In this document: positions 25,351 through 33,352 of the stretch, in pieces
How the letters are laid out: every line of letters begins with the position of its first letter
How positions within the stretch are numbered: the stretch's first letter is position 1
NCBI RefSeq assembly: GCF_003709565.1
Contig: NZ_QNRC01000011.1
Coordinates: forward strand, 62,001 to 126,000
Reading direction: 5' to 3'
DNA from: Paracoccus sigandri
GTDB taxonomy: Bacteria > Pseudomonadota > Alphaproteobacteria > Rhodobacterales > Rhodobacteraceae
DNA length: 64,000 nt
Notes under the pieces: generated by a model
Databases searched by the model: none
What the model was told of the DNA's origin: nothing
What the model saw: only the letters and a program-made list of their open reading frames with translations
Translations under genes and position numbers: made by a program

Positions 25351-26523
25351 TCAGAGCCCGCCAGCCTCCAGCAGTTGTTCCGCCATCCGCAGGCTGGCCT
25401 CGACGCGGGCGGGCACGGGATAGTTGCGATTGGCCAGCACGACGATGCCGAAATCCCGGTCCGGTATCAGCGCCGCATAGCCGCCGAAGCCGTTGGTCGA
25501 GCCGGTCTTGCCCAGCAGGACGCCCTCGCCCGCGGTGGTGGGGGTGTCCAGCCGCCGGGCCGGCTGGCTCTCCATCACCATCGCGGCGCCATTGCCCGCC
25601 AGCACCGTCTGGCGGTCGGCGGGCCAGTCGTAGCGCTCCCAGATCATGGCCTGGTCGAAATGCGCGGTGCGGGTGCGCCCGGCATGGGTGATCGCGATCG
25701 CATGGCGCAGGTCGTCGGGCAGGTCGGCATGGCCAAGCGCCGCGTCCAGAAACAGCAGCATGTCCGCGGCGCTGGACTTGATGCCATAGGCCTCGGCATC
25801 CAGCATCCCCGGATTGACGCGGATCGGCCGGTCGCCGTCGCGGGAATAGCCATAGGCATAGCGCGGCCGGGCCTCGGGCGGGACATCGACATGGGTGTCG
25901 CGAAGCCCCAGCGGTGCAAGCAGATGCTGCCGCAGCGCCTCGGCATAGCCCTGCCCGAAGGCCCGGCCCGAGATGCGGCCCAGCAAGCCGACGCTGATAT
26001 TGGAATAGGACCGCTCGTGGCCCGGCTCGGTCGCGGGCTGCCAGCCGGCCAGCCATTCGGTCAGCTCCGCATCGGTCGAGAGGCCGTCGGGGACCTGCAG
26101 CGGCAGGCCGCCGGTCTGGTGCGTCGCAAGATCCATCAGCCCCAGCGCGCCGAAGGCGCTGCCCTCGAGGGCGGGCAGATGCGCCGACACCCTGTCCTCC
26201 AGCGACAGCAGCCCGCGCTCTTGCGCCAGGGCGGCCAGCGTGGCGTTGAAGGTCTTGCTGATCGAGCCCAGTTCGAACAGCGTCCCGGCCTCGACCGGCG
26301 CGCCGGTTTCGCGATTGGCCAGCCCGGCGGTATGGACGAAATGCCGGCCGTTCATCGTCACCCCGATCGCCATGCCGGGGATGGCATGTTCGGCCATCAC
26401 CGGCCCGAAGACCTGGTCGGCGATGGCGTGGAATTCGTCCTCGGTCATCGCCATGGCCTGAAGCGGCGCGAAAAGACTTGCCGCGATCAAGCCGAGGCTT
26501 GCGCATCCATGATTCATCTTCAT
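25351..26523 (-). CDS. ampC: Class C (AmpC-type) beta-lactamase
   Basis: A 390-residue exported serine beta-lactamase. Signal peptide about residues 1-25 (ending QAMA). All three active-site motifs are present: Ser87-x-x-Lys90 in LGSISKTF, Tyr173-Ser-Asn175 in SYSNISVG, and Lys339-Thr-Gly341 in LLGKTGSTNGFG. These match AmpC enzymes, which hydrolyse cephalosporins by an acyl-enzyme route in the periplasm. It is divergent from an AmpR-type regulator, the classic inducible arrangement driven by cell-wall recycling products. Length is typical. Confidence 0.93.
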   Translation of the reverse strand: MKMNHGCASLGLIAASLFAPLQAMAMTEDEFHAIADQVFGPVMAEHAIPGMAIGVTMNGRHFVHTAGLANRETGAPVEAGTLFELGSISKTFNATLAALAQERGLLSLEDRVSAHLPALEGSAFGALGLMDLATHQTGGLPLQVPDGLSTDAELTEWLAGWQPATEPGHERSYSNISVGLLGRISGRAFGQGYAEALRQHLLAPLGLRDTHVDVPPEARPRYAYGYSRDGDRPIRVNPGMLDAEAYGIKSSAADMLLFLDAALGHADLPDDLRHAIAITHAGRTRTAHFDQAMIWERYDWPADRQTVLAGNGAAMVMESQPARRLDTPTTAGEGVLLGKTGSTNGFGGYAALIPDRDFGIVVLANRNYPVPARVEASLRMAEQLLEAGGL

Positions 26524-26588
26524 GCTTTCCTTGGTGGTTCTGGGACAGGCCGGAAGAAATCCCGGCGATTCATGGATAGACGCAAGCG

Positions 26589-26625
26589 TGGCAAAGGCTC
26601 AAACGATGTTACTTCACCTTTGCCA
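26589..26625. promoter_or_regulatory. Candidate AmpR operator in the ampC-ampR intergenic region
   Basis: Within the 124-base divergent spacer, TGGCAAAGG (26589-26597) and CCTTTGCCA (26617-26625) are perfect inverted nine-base arms separated by 19 bases. LysR-type regulators bind dyads between divergent genes, so this is the best candidate AmpR site. The classical enterobacterial AmpR box was not seen. Confidence 0.45.
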
Positions 26626-26647
26626 TTACGAAATCTAATATCGTTCC

Positions 26648-27550
26648 ATGGACCGTCCGCAGCTTCCCCTGAATGCCCTGCGCGCCTTCGAGGCCGCCGC
26701 GCGCCACCTGAACCTGACCCGCGCCGCGGTCGAGCTGTGCGTGACCCAGGCGGCGCTGAGCCATCAGATCCGGCGGCTGGAGGAACGGCTTGGCGTGGCG
26801 CTGTTTCGCCGCGTGCCGCGCGGGCTGGTGCTGACCGACGAGGGAGCCGCGCTGGTGCCGGTGCTGACCCGCGCCTTCGACGGCATGTCCGACATGCTGG
26901 ACCGCTTCAGCCGCGGGCAATATCGCGAAACGGTCAACCTGGGCGTTGTCGGCAGCTTCGCGACGGAATGGCTGATGCCGCGGCTGGAGGATTTCCACGG
27001 TCGCCACCCCTCGGTCGACCTGCGGATCCGCGCCAACAACAACCGCGTCGACCTGGCGGGCGAGGGGCTGGACCTGGCGATCCGCTTCGGCGACGGCAGC
27101 TGGCACGGCATCGCCGCGACGCCGCTGATGCCGGCGCCGATGACGGTGATGGCCGCGCCGGACTGGGCGGGGCGGCTGCGCGCGCCCGAGGATCTTGCCC
27201 ATGCGCCGCTGCTGCGCTCCTATCGGGCCGGGGAATGGAAGCAATGGTTCGAGGCGCAGGGCATGATCTGCCCGCCGCTGCGCGGCCCGGTCTTCGACAA
27301 TTCGCTGGCCATCGCGGAAATGGCGGCGCGCGGGCAGGGCGCCGGCCTGCTGCCGCTGCCGCTGTTCGGGCACTGGATCGCCTCGGGGCGGCTGATCCAG
27401 CCCTTCGCCGCGCGGCTCGAGGCGGGATCCTATTGGCTGACCCGGCTGCATTCCACGCCCGAGACGCCGGGCCAGCACGCCCTGCGCCTCTGGCTGGCCG
27501 GACAGGCGCGGGAACAGGCGTCACATTACCTTCAGCCGCCTGCAACATGA
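26648..27550 (+). CDS. ampR: AmpR-type LysR regulator of beta-lactamase
   Basis: A 300-residue LysR protein with the AmpR/GcvA-like N-terminus (LPLNALRAFEAAARHLNLTR AAVEL, then QAALSHQIRRLEERLGVALF) and an effector domain with VNLGVVGSFATEWLMPRL. AmpR senses muropeptides and activates ampC. The assignment rests on the subfamily signature plus the divergent ampC gene 124 bases away. Length is close to the usual 290-300. It also resembles GcvA, but no glycine-cleavage genes are near. Confidence 0.88.
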   Translation: MDRPQLPLNALRAFEAAARHLNLTRAAVELCVTQAALSHQIRRLEERLGVALFRRVPRGLVLTDEGAALVPVLTRAFDGMSDMLDRFSRGQYRETVNLGVVGSFATEWLMPRLEDFHGRHPSVDLRIRANNNRVDLAGEGLDLAIRFGDGSWHGIAATPLMPAPMTVMAAPDWAGRLRAPEDLAHAPLLRSYRAGEWKQWFEAQGMICPPLRGPVFDNSLAIAEMAARGQGAGLLPLPLFGHWIASGRLIQPFAARLEAGSYWLTRLHSTPETPGQHALRLWLAGQAREQASHYLQPPAT

Positions 27551-27607
27551 CCGTCAGGGACGGGCGCTAACAGACCCGCATCACTCATCCCCGAAGAGGA
27601 GCATTCG

Positions 27608-28966
27608 ATGCGCCGTTCCCCTTGTCCCGTCGCGCTGTCCGTGCTGGCCGCGATCGTCGCCGCCCCCGCCGCCGCCGAGGAGCTGTTCCCCGCCACGCTG
27701 GCCGGGCACGCCTTCCTGCCCGCCTTCACGCTGGTCGCGCCGCCGGCCGATGCGCCGCGCGACCTGTGGATCTCGGGCAAGTTCACCGGCGAGGGCCGCA
27801 ACGACCAGCCGATGAGCGTCATGGGCAATGTGGGCGCGGCCTATGGCGGGCATGACACCGGCATCTCGCTGCCCTTCATCGGCCAGCCGGTGCAGGGGAT
27901 GTCGGGCTTCGCGATGAACCGCGCCGAGGACGGCAGCTGGTTCACGCTGACCGACAACGGCTTCGGCAGCAAGCTGAACAGCCCCGACGCGATGCTGTTC
28001 TTCCACCGCATGGCGCCGGATTTCGACAGCGGCCGGGTCGAGCGGCTGGAGACCGTCTTCCTGCGCGACCCCGACCGCAAGGTGCCGTTCCGCATCGCCA
28101 ACGAGGGGACCGAGAGCCGCTATCTGACCGGCGCCGATTTCGACCCCGAAAGCATCCAGTATCTGGATGGCGAAATCTGGATCGGCGACGAATTCGGCCC
28201 CTGGATCCTGCGCGCCGCCGCCGATGGCCGGGTGATCTCGGTCCATCCGACGCTGCTGGATGGCGCGTTGCTGACCGGGCCCGACACGCCGGGCACCGTG
28301 GTTCCTGCCGTGCCCGGCACGGATTTCCGCGTCCAGCGATCGGGCGGCTATGAAGGGATGGGCCTGCAGCCCGGCACCGGCCTGCTGTGGGCGATGCTGG
28401 AAAAGCCGCTGCTGGTCGAGGGCGGCGAGACCGAGGGCGATTTCCTGCGCGTGATGACCTTCGACACCGCCACCGCCGACTGGACCGGCGACAGCTATCG
28501 CTTCCGGCTGTCCGAGGGCGCGGCGGCGATCGGCGATTTCAACTTCATCGACGACAGCCGCGCGCTGGTGATCGAGCGCGACAATGGCGAGGGCGATGCG
28601 GCGCTGGCCTGCGCGGCGGATGCGGCCGACCCGTCGGACTGCTTTCCCAATCCGGCCCGCGTGAAGAACGTCGTGCTGATCGACACGGCCAGCGTGGACG
28701 AGGAGGGCTATCTGCGCCGGATCGGCCATGTCGACCTTCTGGACATCGCCGATCCCGACGGCAAGGCGTTGGAGGGGATGCGCCCGGCGGAAGGCAATTT
28801 CAGCTTCCCCTTCTTCACCATCGAGGACGTCGCCCGCGTGGACGACACCCATATCATGGTCGCCAACGACAACAACCTGCCCTTCTCGGGCGGCCGCGAG
28901 ATCGGCGCGGCGGCGCATAACGAGTTCATCCTGCTGTCCGTGCCGGAATTGCTGGAGGCGCGCTAG
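27608..28966 (+). CDS. Secreted phytase-like esterase domain protein
   Basis: A 452-residue exported protein. A signal peptide (about 1-22, ending PAAAEE) is followed by an esterase-like domain of the phytase family (PF13449 type): GQPVQGMSGFAMN, WFTLTDNGFGSK, a DPESIQYLDGEIWIGDEFGP repeat blade and GYEGMGLQPG, consistent with a beta-propeller. The family is often found as a periplasmic phosphatase or esterase of unknown substrate. A GAGGAG site precedes ATG 27608. A bidirectional hairpin terminator follows. Confidence 0.82.
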   Translation: MRRSPCPVALSVLAAIVAAPAAAEELFPATLAGHAFLPAFTLVAPPADAPRDLWISGKFTGEGRNDQPMSVMGNVGAAYGGHDTGISLPFIGQPVQGMSGFAMNRAEDGSWFTLTDNGFGSKLNSPDAMLFFHRMAPDFDSGRVERLETVFLRDPDRKVPFRIANEGTESRYLTGADFDPESIQYLDGEIWIGDEFGPWILRAAADGRVISVHPTLLDGALLTGPDTPGTVVPAVPGTDFRVQRSGGYEGMGLQPGTGLLWAMLEKPLLVEGGETEGDFLRVMTFDTATADWTGDSYRFRLSEGAAAIGDFNFIDDSRALVIERDNGEGDAALACAADAADPSDCFPNPARVKNVVLIDTASVDEEGYLRRIGHVDLLDIADPDGKALEGMRPAEGNFSFPFFTIEDVARVDDTHIMVANDNNLPFSGGREIGAAAHNEFILLSVPELLEAR

Positions 28967-28977
28967 GCGGCGCGGTC

Positions 28978-29007
28978 GAAAGGCGCGGGCCGGGTCCCGC
29001 GCCTTTC
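28978..29007. terminator. Bidirectional hairpin terminator
   Basis: GAAAGGCGCGGG (28978-28989), loop CCGGGT, CCCGCGCCTTTC (28996-29007): a perfect 12-pair stem with A and T runs built into the arms, so it can terminate both strands. It lies between convergent genes and overlaps the stop codon of the small minus-strand gene. Confidence 0.85.
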
Positions 29008-29179
29008 AGGCAAGGCCGTATTGCCGCGCCTTCATCTTCAGGAAGCCCAGCCCGTCGGTCAGCACCTCCTCGCGCGAGGGGGCGACGTCGCGCCAGACCG
29101 ACAGGGCCTCGGCGATCTGCGGCGGGACGGTGATGAAGCTCTCCATCGCGGTATGCACGCCAAAGCTGCTGACACCCAT
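29006..29179 (-). CDS. Small conserved-looking hypothetical protein (57 aa)
   Basis: A short minus-strand gene. It encodes 57 residues starting GVSSFGVHTAMESFITVPP and ending GFLKMKARQYGLA, mostly helical with no signal or membrane segment. AAAGGA lies about eight bases before ATG 29179, and codon use is GC-rich at third positions as in neighbouring genes, which supports it. Its stop falls within the shared terminator. No family was recognised. Confidence 0.55.
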   Translation of the reverse strand: MGVSSFGVHTAMESFITVPPQIAEALSVWRDVAPSREEVLTDGLGFLKMKARQYGLA

Positions 29180-29712
29180 GTCACGGTCCTTTCCGGTTCA
29201 AGCAAGAGGGATGCCGCGCTAGCGCCGCATCCGCAGGATCAGGTTGCCCCACAGGGCACGCGCGACCATCCGCAGCATTTCAGGGATATCCGCGTCGCCT
29301 GTTTCGACCGGGATCCCTTCGCCTCCTGCCTGCCGATGCGGACCATCATGCTGCGCCAGAATGTTGAGGAACTGATCGGCCGCTGCTTCGAATGGTTCGT
29401 CGCCGGCGAGGACCGGAAGGGAGAGGTCGTGCTGGTCCCGCCGCGGCTTCCGGTCAATGCGCCCGTGCCGTGACGCTGCCGGGTCAAGCCGCTGGCGCGC
29501 CGCCTGTTTCCGGCCCGAGGGATTTCACACGGTTGCCTCATGAATGCCGGCGGAAGATCGGCAGGAAAACCCCTCGATAAAGCAATCGCGGCGGCTGTGA
29601 ATATCGCAGGAAGAACCCAATTTATTCCAAAAGCCGGCTGAATGAAACGAATCAATTTATTTGTCCGATATTCATGTTATGTTAATCAGCGTTAACGGTA
29701 TGGAGAATCGAA
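29180..29712. other. Intergenic region upstream of the peptide-sensor-effector locus
   Basis: No supported gene. The first 300 bases are GC-rich with weak frames only. From about 29600 the sequence turns markedly AT-rich, with TTGTCC (29661-29666), a possible TATGTT -10 near 29678-29683 and GTTAA repeats at 29681 and 29691. This is the likely promoter for the downstream locus. Confidence 0.4.
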
Positions 29713-29823
29713 ATGAGAATCCTTGTTTTTGTGCTTGCCGTTCTCTGCACGCAGATGCCGCTTGCCGGTATCTCGGGTCTTGCCATGGCCGGGCCGTGCA
29801 ATCCGAATGTGCAGCGATGCTGA
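29713..29823 (+). CDS. Tiny predicted secreted peptide (36 aa)
   Basis: ATG 29713 follows TGGAG and opens a 36-codon frame. The product has a short positive start (MRILVF), a hydrophobic core and a small-residue end (GLAMA) typical of a Sec signal peptide, leaving a ten-residue mature peptide GPCNPNVQRC with two cysteines that could form a disulfide ring. It sits 90 bases before the membrane sensor gene and downstream of an AT-rich promoter-like stretch. It may be a real peptide, a leader, or a chance frame; no relative was recognised. Confidence 0.4.
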   Translation: MRILVFVLAVLCTQMPLAGISGLAMAGPCNPNVQRC

Positions 29824-29913
29824 TCTGAAAACAGCTCCGGCGCGACCTGTTCCGGATGGGCGGTCGGCCGGGGGCGCTTGTCACCAGTTGTTGTCTTCCG
29901 TTTCGGGGGTTTC

Positions 29914-32900
29914 ATGGAAAATCCGTGGCCTGCCGGGGTTCCGGGGTCCCTGTGGACCTATAACCAGCTTACCGCCGAAGAGCTGGCCCAGCTTCCCATG
30001 ATGGGAATCAGTTTCGCCTCCGGCTTTTTATATGCTTTTGCTTTCGGCTGCATTTTCGTCCTGGTTTTCGCATGGCAGCGGTTTCGCCAGAAGGCCGAGG
30101 TGGTCTCGGCCTCGCGCGCGCTGACCCATCTCAGCCCCAGCGATCTGGGCGGGCGCAATGCGCTGATCCGGGCCTATCTGATTTATGCCGGCTCGATCCT
30201 CTTGCTTTATGTCTCGCTGACATTCTTCGGCCAGCTGATGCTGCAATCGATGAACATGACCCAGGTCGCGGGGATCGAGATCGACGTGAACCAGCTGGAT
30301 TTCGACAGCCCGCAATGGCCGCTGCTTCTGGCCTTCGCGGTGGCGGGGATCTCGCAGATGCTGCCGCCGGTCGCGACGATCGAGGGCTGGCTGCGCGACC
30401 GCGCCTACCGCGCCGCCGGCATCCCGGTCCGGCTGGAGCTGACGATGCGCAACCTGATCGTGACGCTGGAACAGGTCTCGTCGGGGCAGACCGGGGCCGG
30501 CAGCAAGCTGCAAGAGCGTCTTCTGATCTATCGCAAGCAATGGGAGGAGGCGATCGCCGGTCATGACTGGGCGCGCGAGGCCGCCCGGCAGCGGCCGCCG
30601 CGCCATGCCGAGCTGATCTCGCTTCTGGCGCAGCTGGAGCTTCTGGTCTTCTGGGCCAGGACCGCGCGTGGCAACTGGCCGGGGCACGAAGTCTCTCAGC
30701 AGGTGCGCGCGGAAGAGGAGAATTTCGTGAAGGAGGCCGAGGCCCTGCTGAACGATTTCCGGCACCGGCTGTCCGAAAAGCCCCCGAAAGAGGACGAGCC
30801 CGACACACCCACGCGCAAGCAGCGCTTCAACGACCATGTTTCCGAAGTCATCGAGACCGCGCGGAATCTGCGCTTCGACCTTGTCGGCATTCTGGCGATT
30901 TTCCTGGAACGCGACGTGAACAGCCCGGATCTGGACGACCCGAATGAGCGGGCGAAGAACGATCCGAGCCTCTACCAGCTGCTGGAACGGACCGAGCGCC
31001 CCGATTCCGCCGGCACCGGCCCCGAGACGGGGCTGTTCTTCGCCGCCATCGCCGTCTTCGTCATCTATGCGACCGCGATCTGGCGCGACGTGCACGACCC
31101 GATCAACCTCTATATCGAACGCGACAATCTGCATGGCGTCCTGGCCAGCGCGCTGGTCGAGACCCTGACGCTTGCCGCGCTGACCTGGCTGCCGCTGCTG
31201 GCGGCGTTCTCGTTGCGGCAATATCTGTGGGACACGACGGGGGATTGGGCCAAGGCGCACAGGTCGCAGCACCCCAACAGCTATGTCTCACAGATCCTGG
31301 TCTGCATGTGCCTGGGCCTGACCGCCTCGCTGATCGGCCTGGTCGGCGTGGCCATGCTGCATGCTTTCTTCGTGGCGCAGAACGGGGTGCATTTCAGCAG
31401 CCTGCTGGTTCAGGGCAACTCGCCCTTCCTGCTGTATTATCCGACCCAGGCCATCGTGGTGTTCGCGCTGGTGCCGCTGTGCATCCTGTCGGCCGACCTG
31501 CGAGAGCGCGCCGCGATGCGGCTGTGGTATGGGGTGTTCTGCGCGCTGGCGGTGGGGTTCCTGTCCATGCGGCACACCTATTTCTTCGATCCGACCCTGA
31601 CCACGCCGCAGCATTGCCCCGGCCTTGCGGTGATCGGCAACAGCGACTGCGCTGGGCGCTTCGATCTGGTTGGTCATCTGCTGCTGATGGTGCTGGCCTT
31701 CCTGGCCGCCGGCGTCTTCGGCGACCTGCCCGAGCGGACGCGCGCGATGCTGTCGAAGCTGCCGACCCACGCTGCGACGACGGCGGTGCTGCTGGCGCTG
31801 ATGCCGCTGTCGGGGGCATGGGCGCAGGAGGGGGCGCAGGAGGGGGACGGAACACCCACCATCGTCACCATCGGCTTTCGCGACGACACGCCGCCCTTCT
31901 CCTTCAGGGACGACGATCCTGCCTCGCTGCGCCCCTTCAGCGGCTATCTGGCCGACCTGTGCTTCGACATCTTCGCGGGATCGACGCAATACCAGGTCAA
32001 GGTCGTTCCGGTCACGGCAAAGGACCGCTTCGAGCGGCTGCGCCTGCCGGATCAGCCGCGGGCCCAGGAAAGCGCTGCGGGGAACGGGGAGCCCGAAGGA
32101 ACTGTTGCGGATACGGCGGCAGGAACCGGACAGACGGGGGAAACCCCAAGGAGGGCGGCTCAATCCGAGCCTATCGACATTCTCTGCGACGCGGTGACGA
32201 TGCGTTTCTCGGATCAGGAGCGGTCCCGCAACGGGATCTATTCCCCCATCGTCTTCGCCTCGGGCGTCTCGTTCCTGGAAACCCAGACCCGGTCCATGGG
32301 CGGCGTCACCATCGGCTTCGTGCAGAACACCACGGCCCGCGAGGTCGCGCGCAAGCTGTGCGAGATCGACTATTTCAAGATCATGCTGCCATCGCAGAAG
32401 ACCGCCCTGTTCGAGCGTTGCCACCTGCGCTGGCGCGAGGCGGTGGTGCGCGAGCGGTTGCTGCGGATCGGATACGAGCCGCCGGATCCGAAGGATGGCG
32501 CGGGCTCCGGGCAGGGCGACGCTTCGAATGGCAACGCGACATCTGGAACCGTGCGAGGGGCAGGTGAGAATACGGCCGGCTGGCTGATCGAGGAGGAAGA
32601 TAAGATAAGCCTGAAGGATGAACTGACACTACTGATCGCGGCGGCCACGCGCCTGACCGAGGCCGTAAGCGCCGAACAGCGCGTGAAACTGTCGCAGGAT
32701 CTCCAGAACCGGATGACTTGGCTGACTGACAAGGACGCTACGCAACTGGATTGCATCCTGTCGACTCCCATATCGAAAGAGTGTCACGCCGCCCTTGCAA
32801 GGTTCAAGGATCCGGTCTGCGAGTTGCGCCCGGCCGAGCAGAGAGAGACCGACCCGTTCGAGCAACGGCCATGGCCGGACTACCATTTCTGTCCCATGCC

Positions 32901-33306
32901 CAGCCATGACGATCTGGTCAGCTGGTTCTGCGCGACCCCGAACGACCGGCACCGCGTCTATATGGGCGACCGCGAGCTGATCCTGGCCAAGCGGGCCGCT
33001 TGGGTGAAGGCGAACGGCCCGTGCCGGGTCGCCCGGCCGGATGGGGCGGAATATCTGTCCTATGAGCCCTATGCCTTCCTGATCTCGATGCAGGATCCCC
33101 GGCTGGTCCAGTTCGTCCAGCACCGGATCCACCAGCTGTTTTCGGAGCGCGCCCGGATGACCAGCCGCTTCGCCGCAAGTTTTCCCGGCCACCAGATGTC
33201 CCCCGCGCTGGCCTATCTGTTCCTGCTGAACGGGGTCGAGAACGAACAGGACTTCACCCCCAGCCTGCCCGCCGCGGATTCCACGTCGCAGGCGGGCGGC
33301 GGCTGA
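29914..33306 (+). CDS. Multi-pass membrane protein fused to a periplasmic solute-binding (SBP_bac_3-like) domain
   Basis: A 1130-residue protein. Residues 1-170 hold about three membrane helices, 170-365 form a charged soluble helical region, and 370-620 hold about six more helices. A segment at about 618-637 looks like a Sec signal ending AWA, then QEG. From about 645 the sequence matches a type-3 solute-binding domain (VTIGFRDDTPPFSF, FSGYLADLCFDI, then LSYEPYAFLISMQDP), but with a low-complexity insert near 718-757 and a larger insert at about 830-1000. ATG 29914 is favoured over 29878 by a GGGGG site. It precedes the CHAT gene by 46 bases. A membrane sensor is inferred; transport is the alternative. 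Confidence 0.7.
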   Translation: MENPWPAGVPGSLWTYNQLTAEELAQLPMMGISFASGFLYAFAFGCIFVLVFAWQRFRQKAEVVSASRALTHLSPSDLGGRNALIRAYLIYAGSILLLYVSLTFFGQLMLQSMNMTQVAGIEIDVNQLDFDSPQWPLLLAFAVAGISQMLPPVATIEGWLRDRAYRAAGIPVRLELTMRNLIVTLEQVSSGQTGAGSKLQERLLIYRKQWEEAIAGHDWAREAARQRPPRHAELISLLAQLELLVFWARTARGNWPGHEVSQQVRAEEENFVKEAEALLNDFRHRLSEKPPKEDEPDTPTRKQRFNDHVSEVIETARNLRFDLVGILAIFLERDVNSPDLDDPNERAKNDPSLYQLLERTERPDSAGTGPETGLFFAAIAVFVIYATAIWRDVHDPINLYIERDNLHGVLASALVETLTLAALTWLPLLAAFSLRQYLWDTTGDWAKAHRSQHPNSYVSQILVCMCLGLTASLIGLVGVAMLHAFFVAQNGVHFSSLLVQGNSPFLLYYPTQAIVVFALVPLCILSADLRERAAMRLWYGVFCALAVGFLSMRHTYFFDPTLTTPQHCPGLAVIGNSDCAGRFDLVGHLLLMVLAFLAAGVFGDLPERTRAMLSKLPTHAATTAVLLALMPLSGAWAQEGAQEGDGTPTIVTIGFRDDTPPFSFRDDDPASLRPFSGYLADLCFDIFAGSTQYQVKVVPVTAKDRFERLRLPDQPRAQESAAGNGEPEGTVADTAAGTGQTGETPRRAAQSEPIDILCDAVTMRFSDQERSRNGIYSPIVFASGVSFLETQTRSMGGVTIGFVQNTTAREVARKLCEIDYFKIMLPSQKTALFERCHLRWREAVVRERLLRIGYEPPDPKDGAGSGQGDASNGNATSGTVRGAGENTAGWLIEEEDKISLKDELTLLIAAATRLTEAVSAEQRVKLSQDLQNRMTWLTDKDATQLDCILSTPISKECHAALARFKDPVCELRPAEQRETDPFEQRPWPDYHFCPMPSHDDLVSWFCATPNDRHRVYMGDRELILAKRAAWVKANGPCRVARPDGAEYLSYEPYAFLISMQDPRLVQFVQHRIHQLFSERARMTSRFAASFPGHQMSPALAYLFLLNGVENEQDFTPSLPAADSTSQAGGG

Positions 33307-33352
33307 CCCCTCAACCCCGGCCCGGATCGCGGGCAGCGAAAGGATCGATGCG

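Noticed and set aside
29239..29655. A 138-codon minus-strand frame, and a 46-codon plus-strand frame at 29336-29473
   Set aside because: Neither shows a ribosome site, known motif or codon bias, and both lie in what looks like intergenic sequence.
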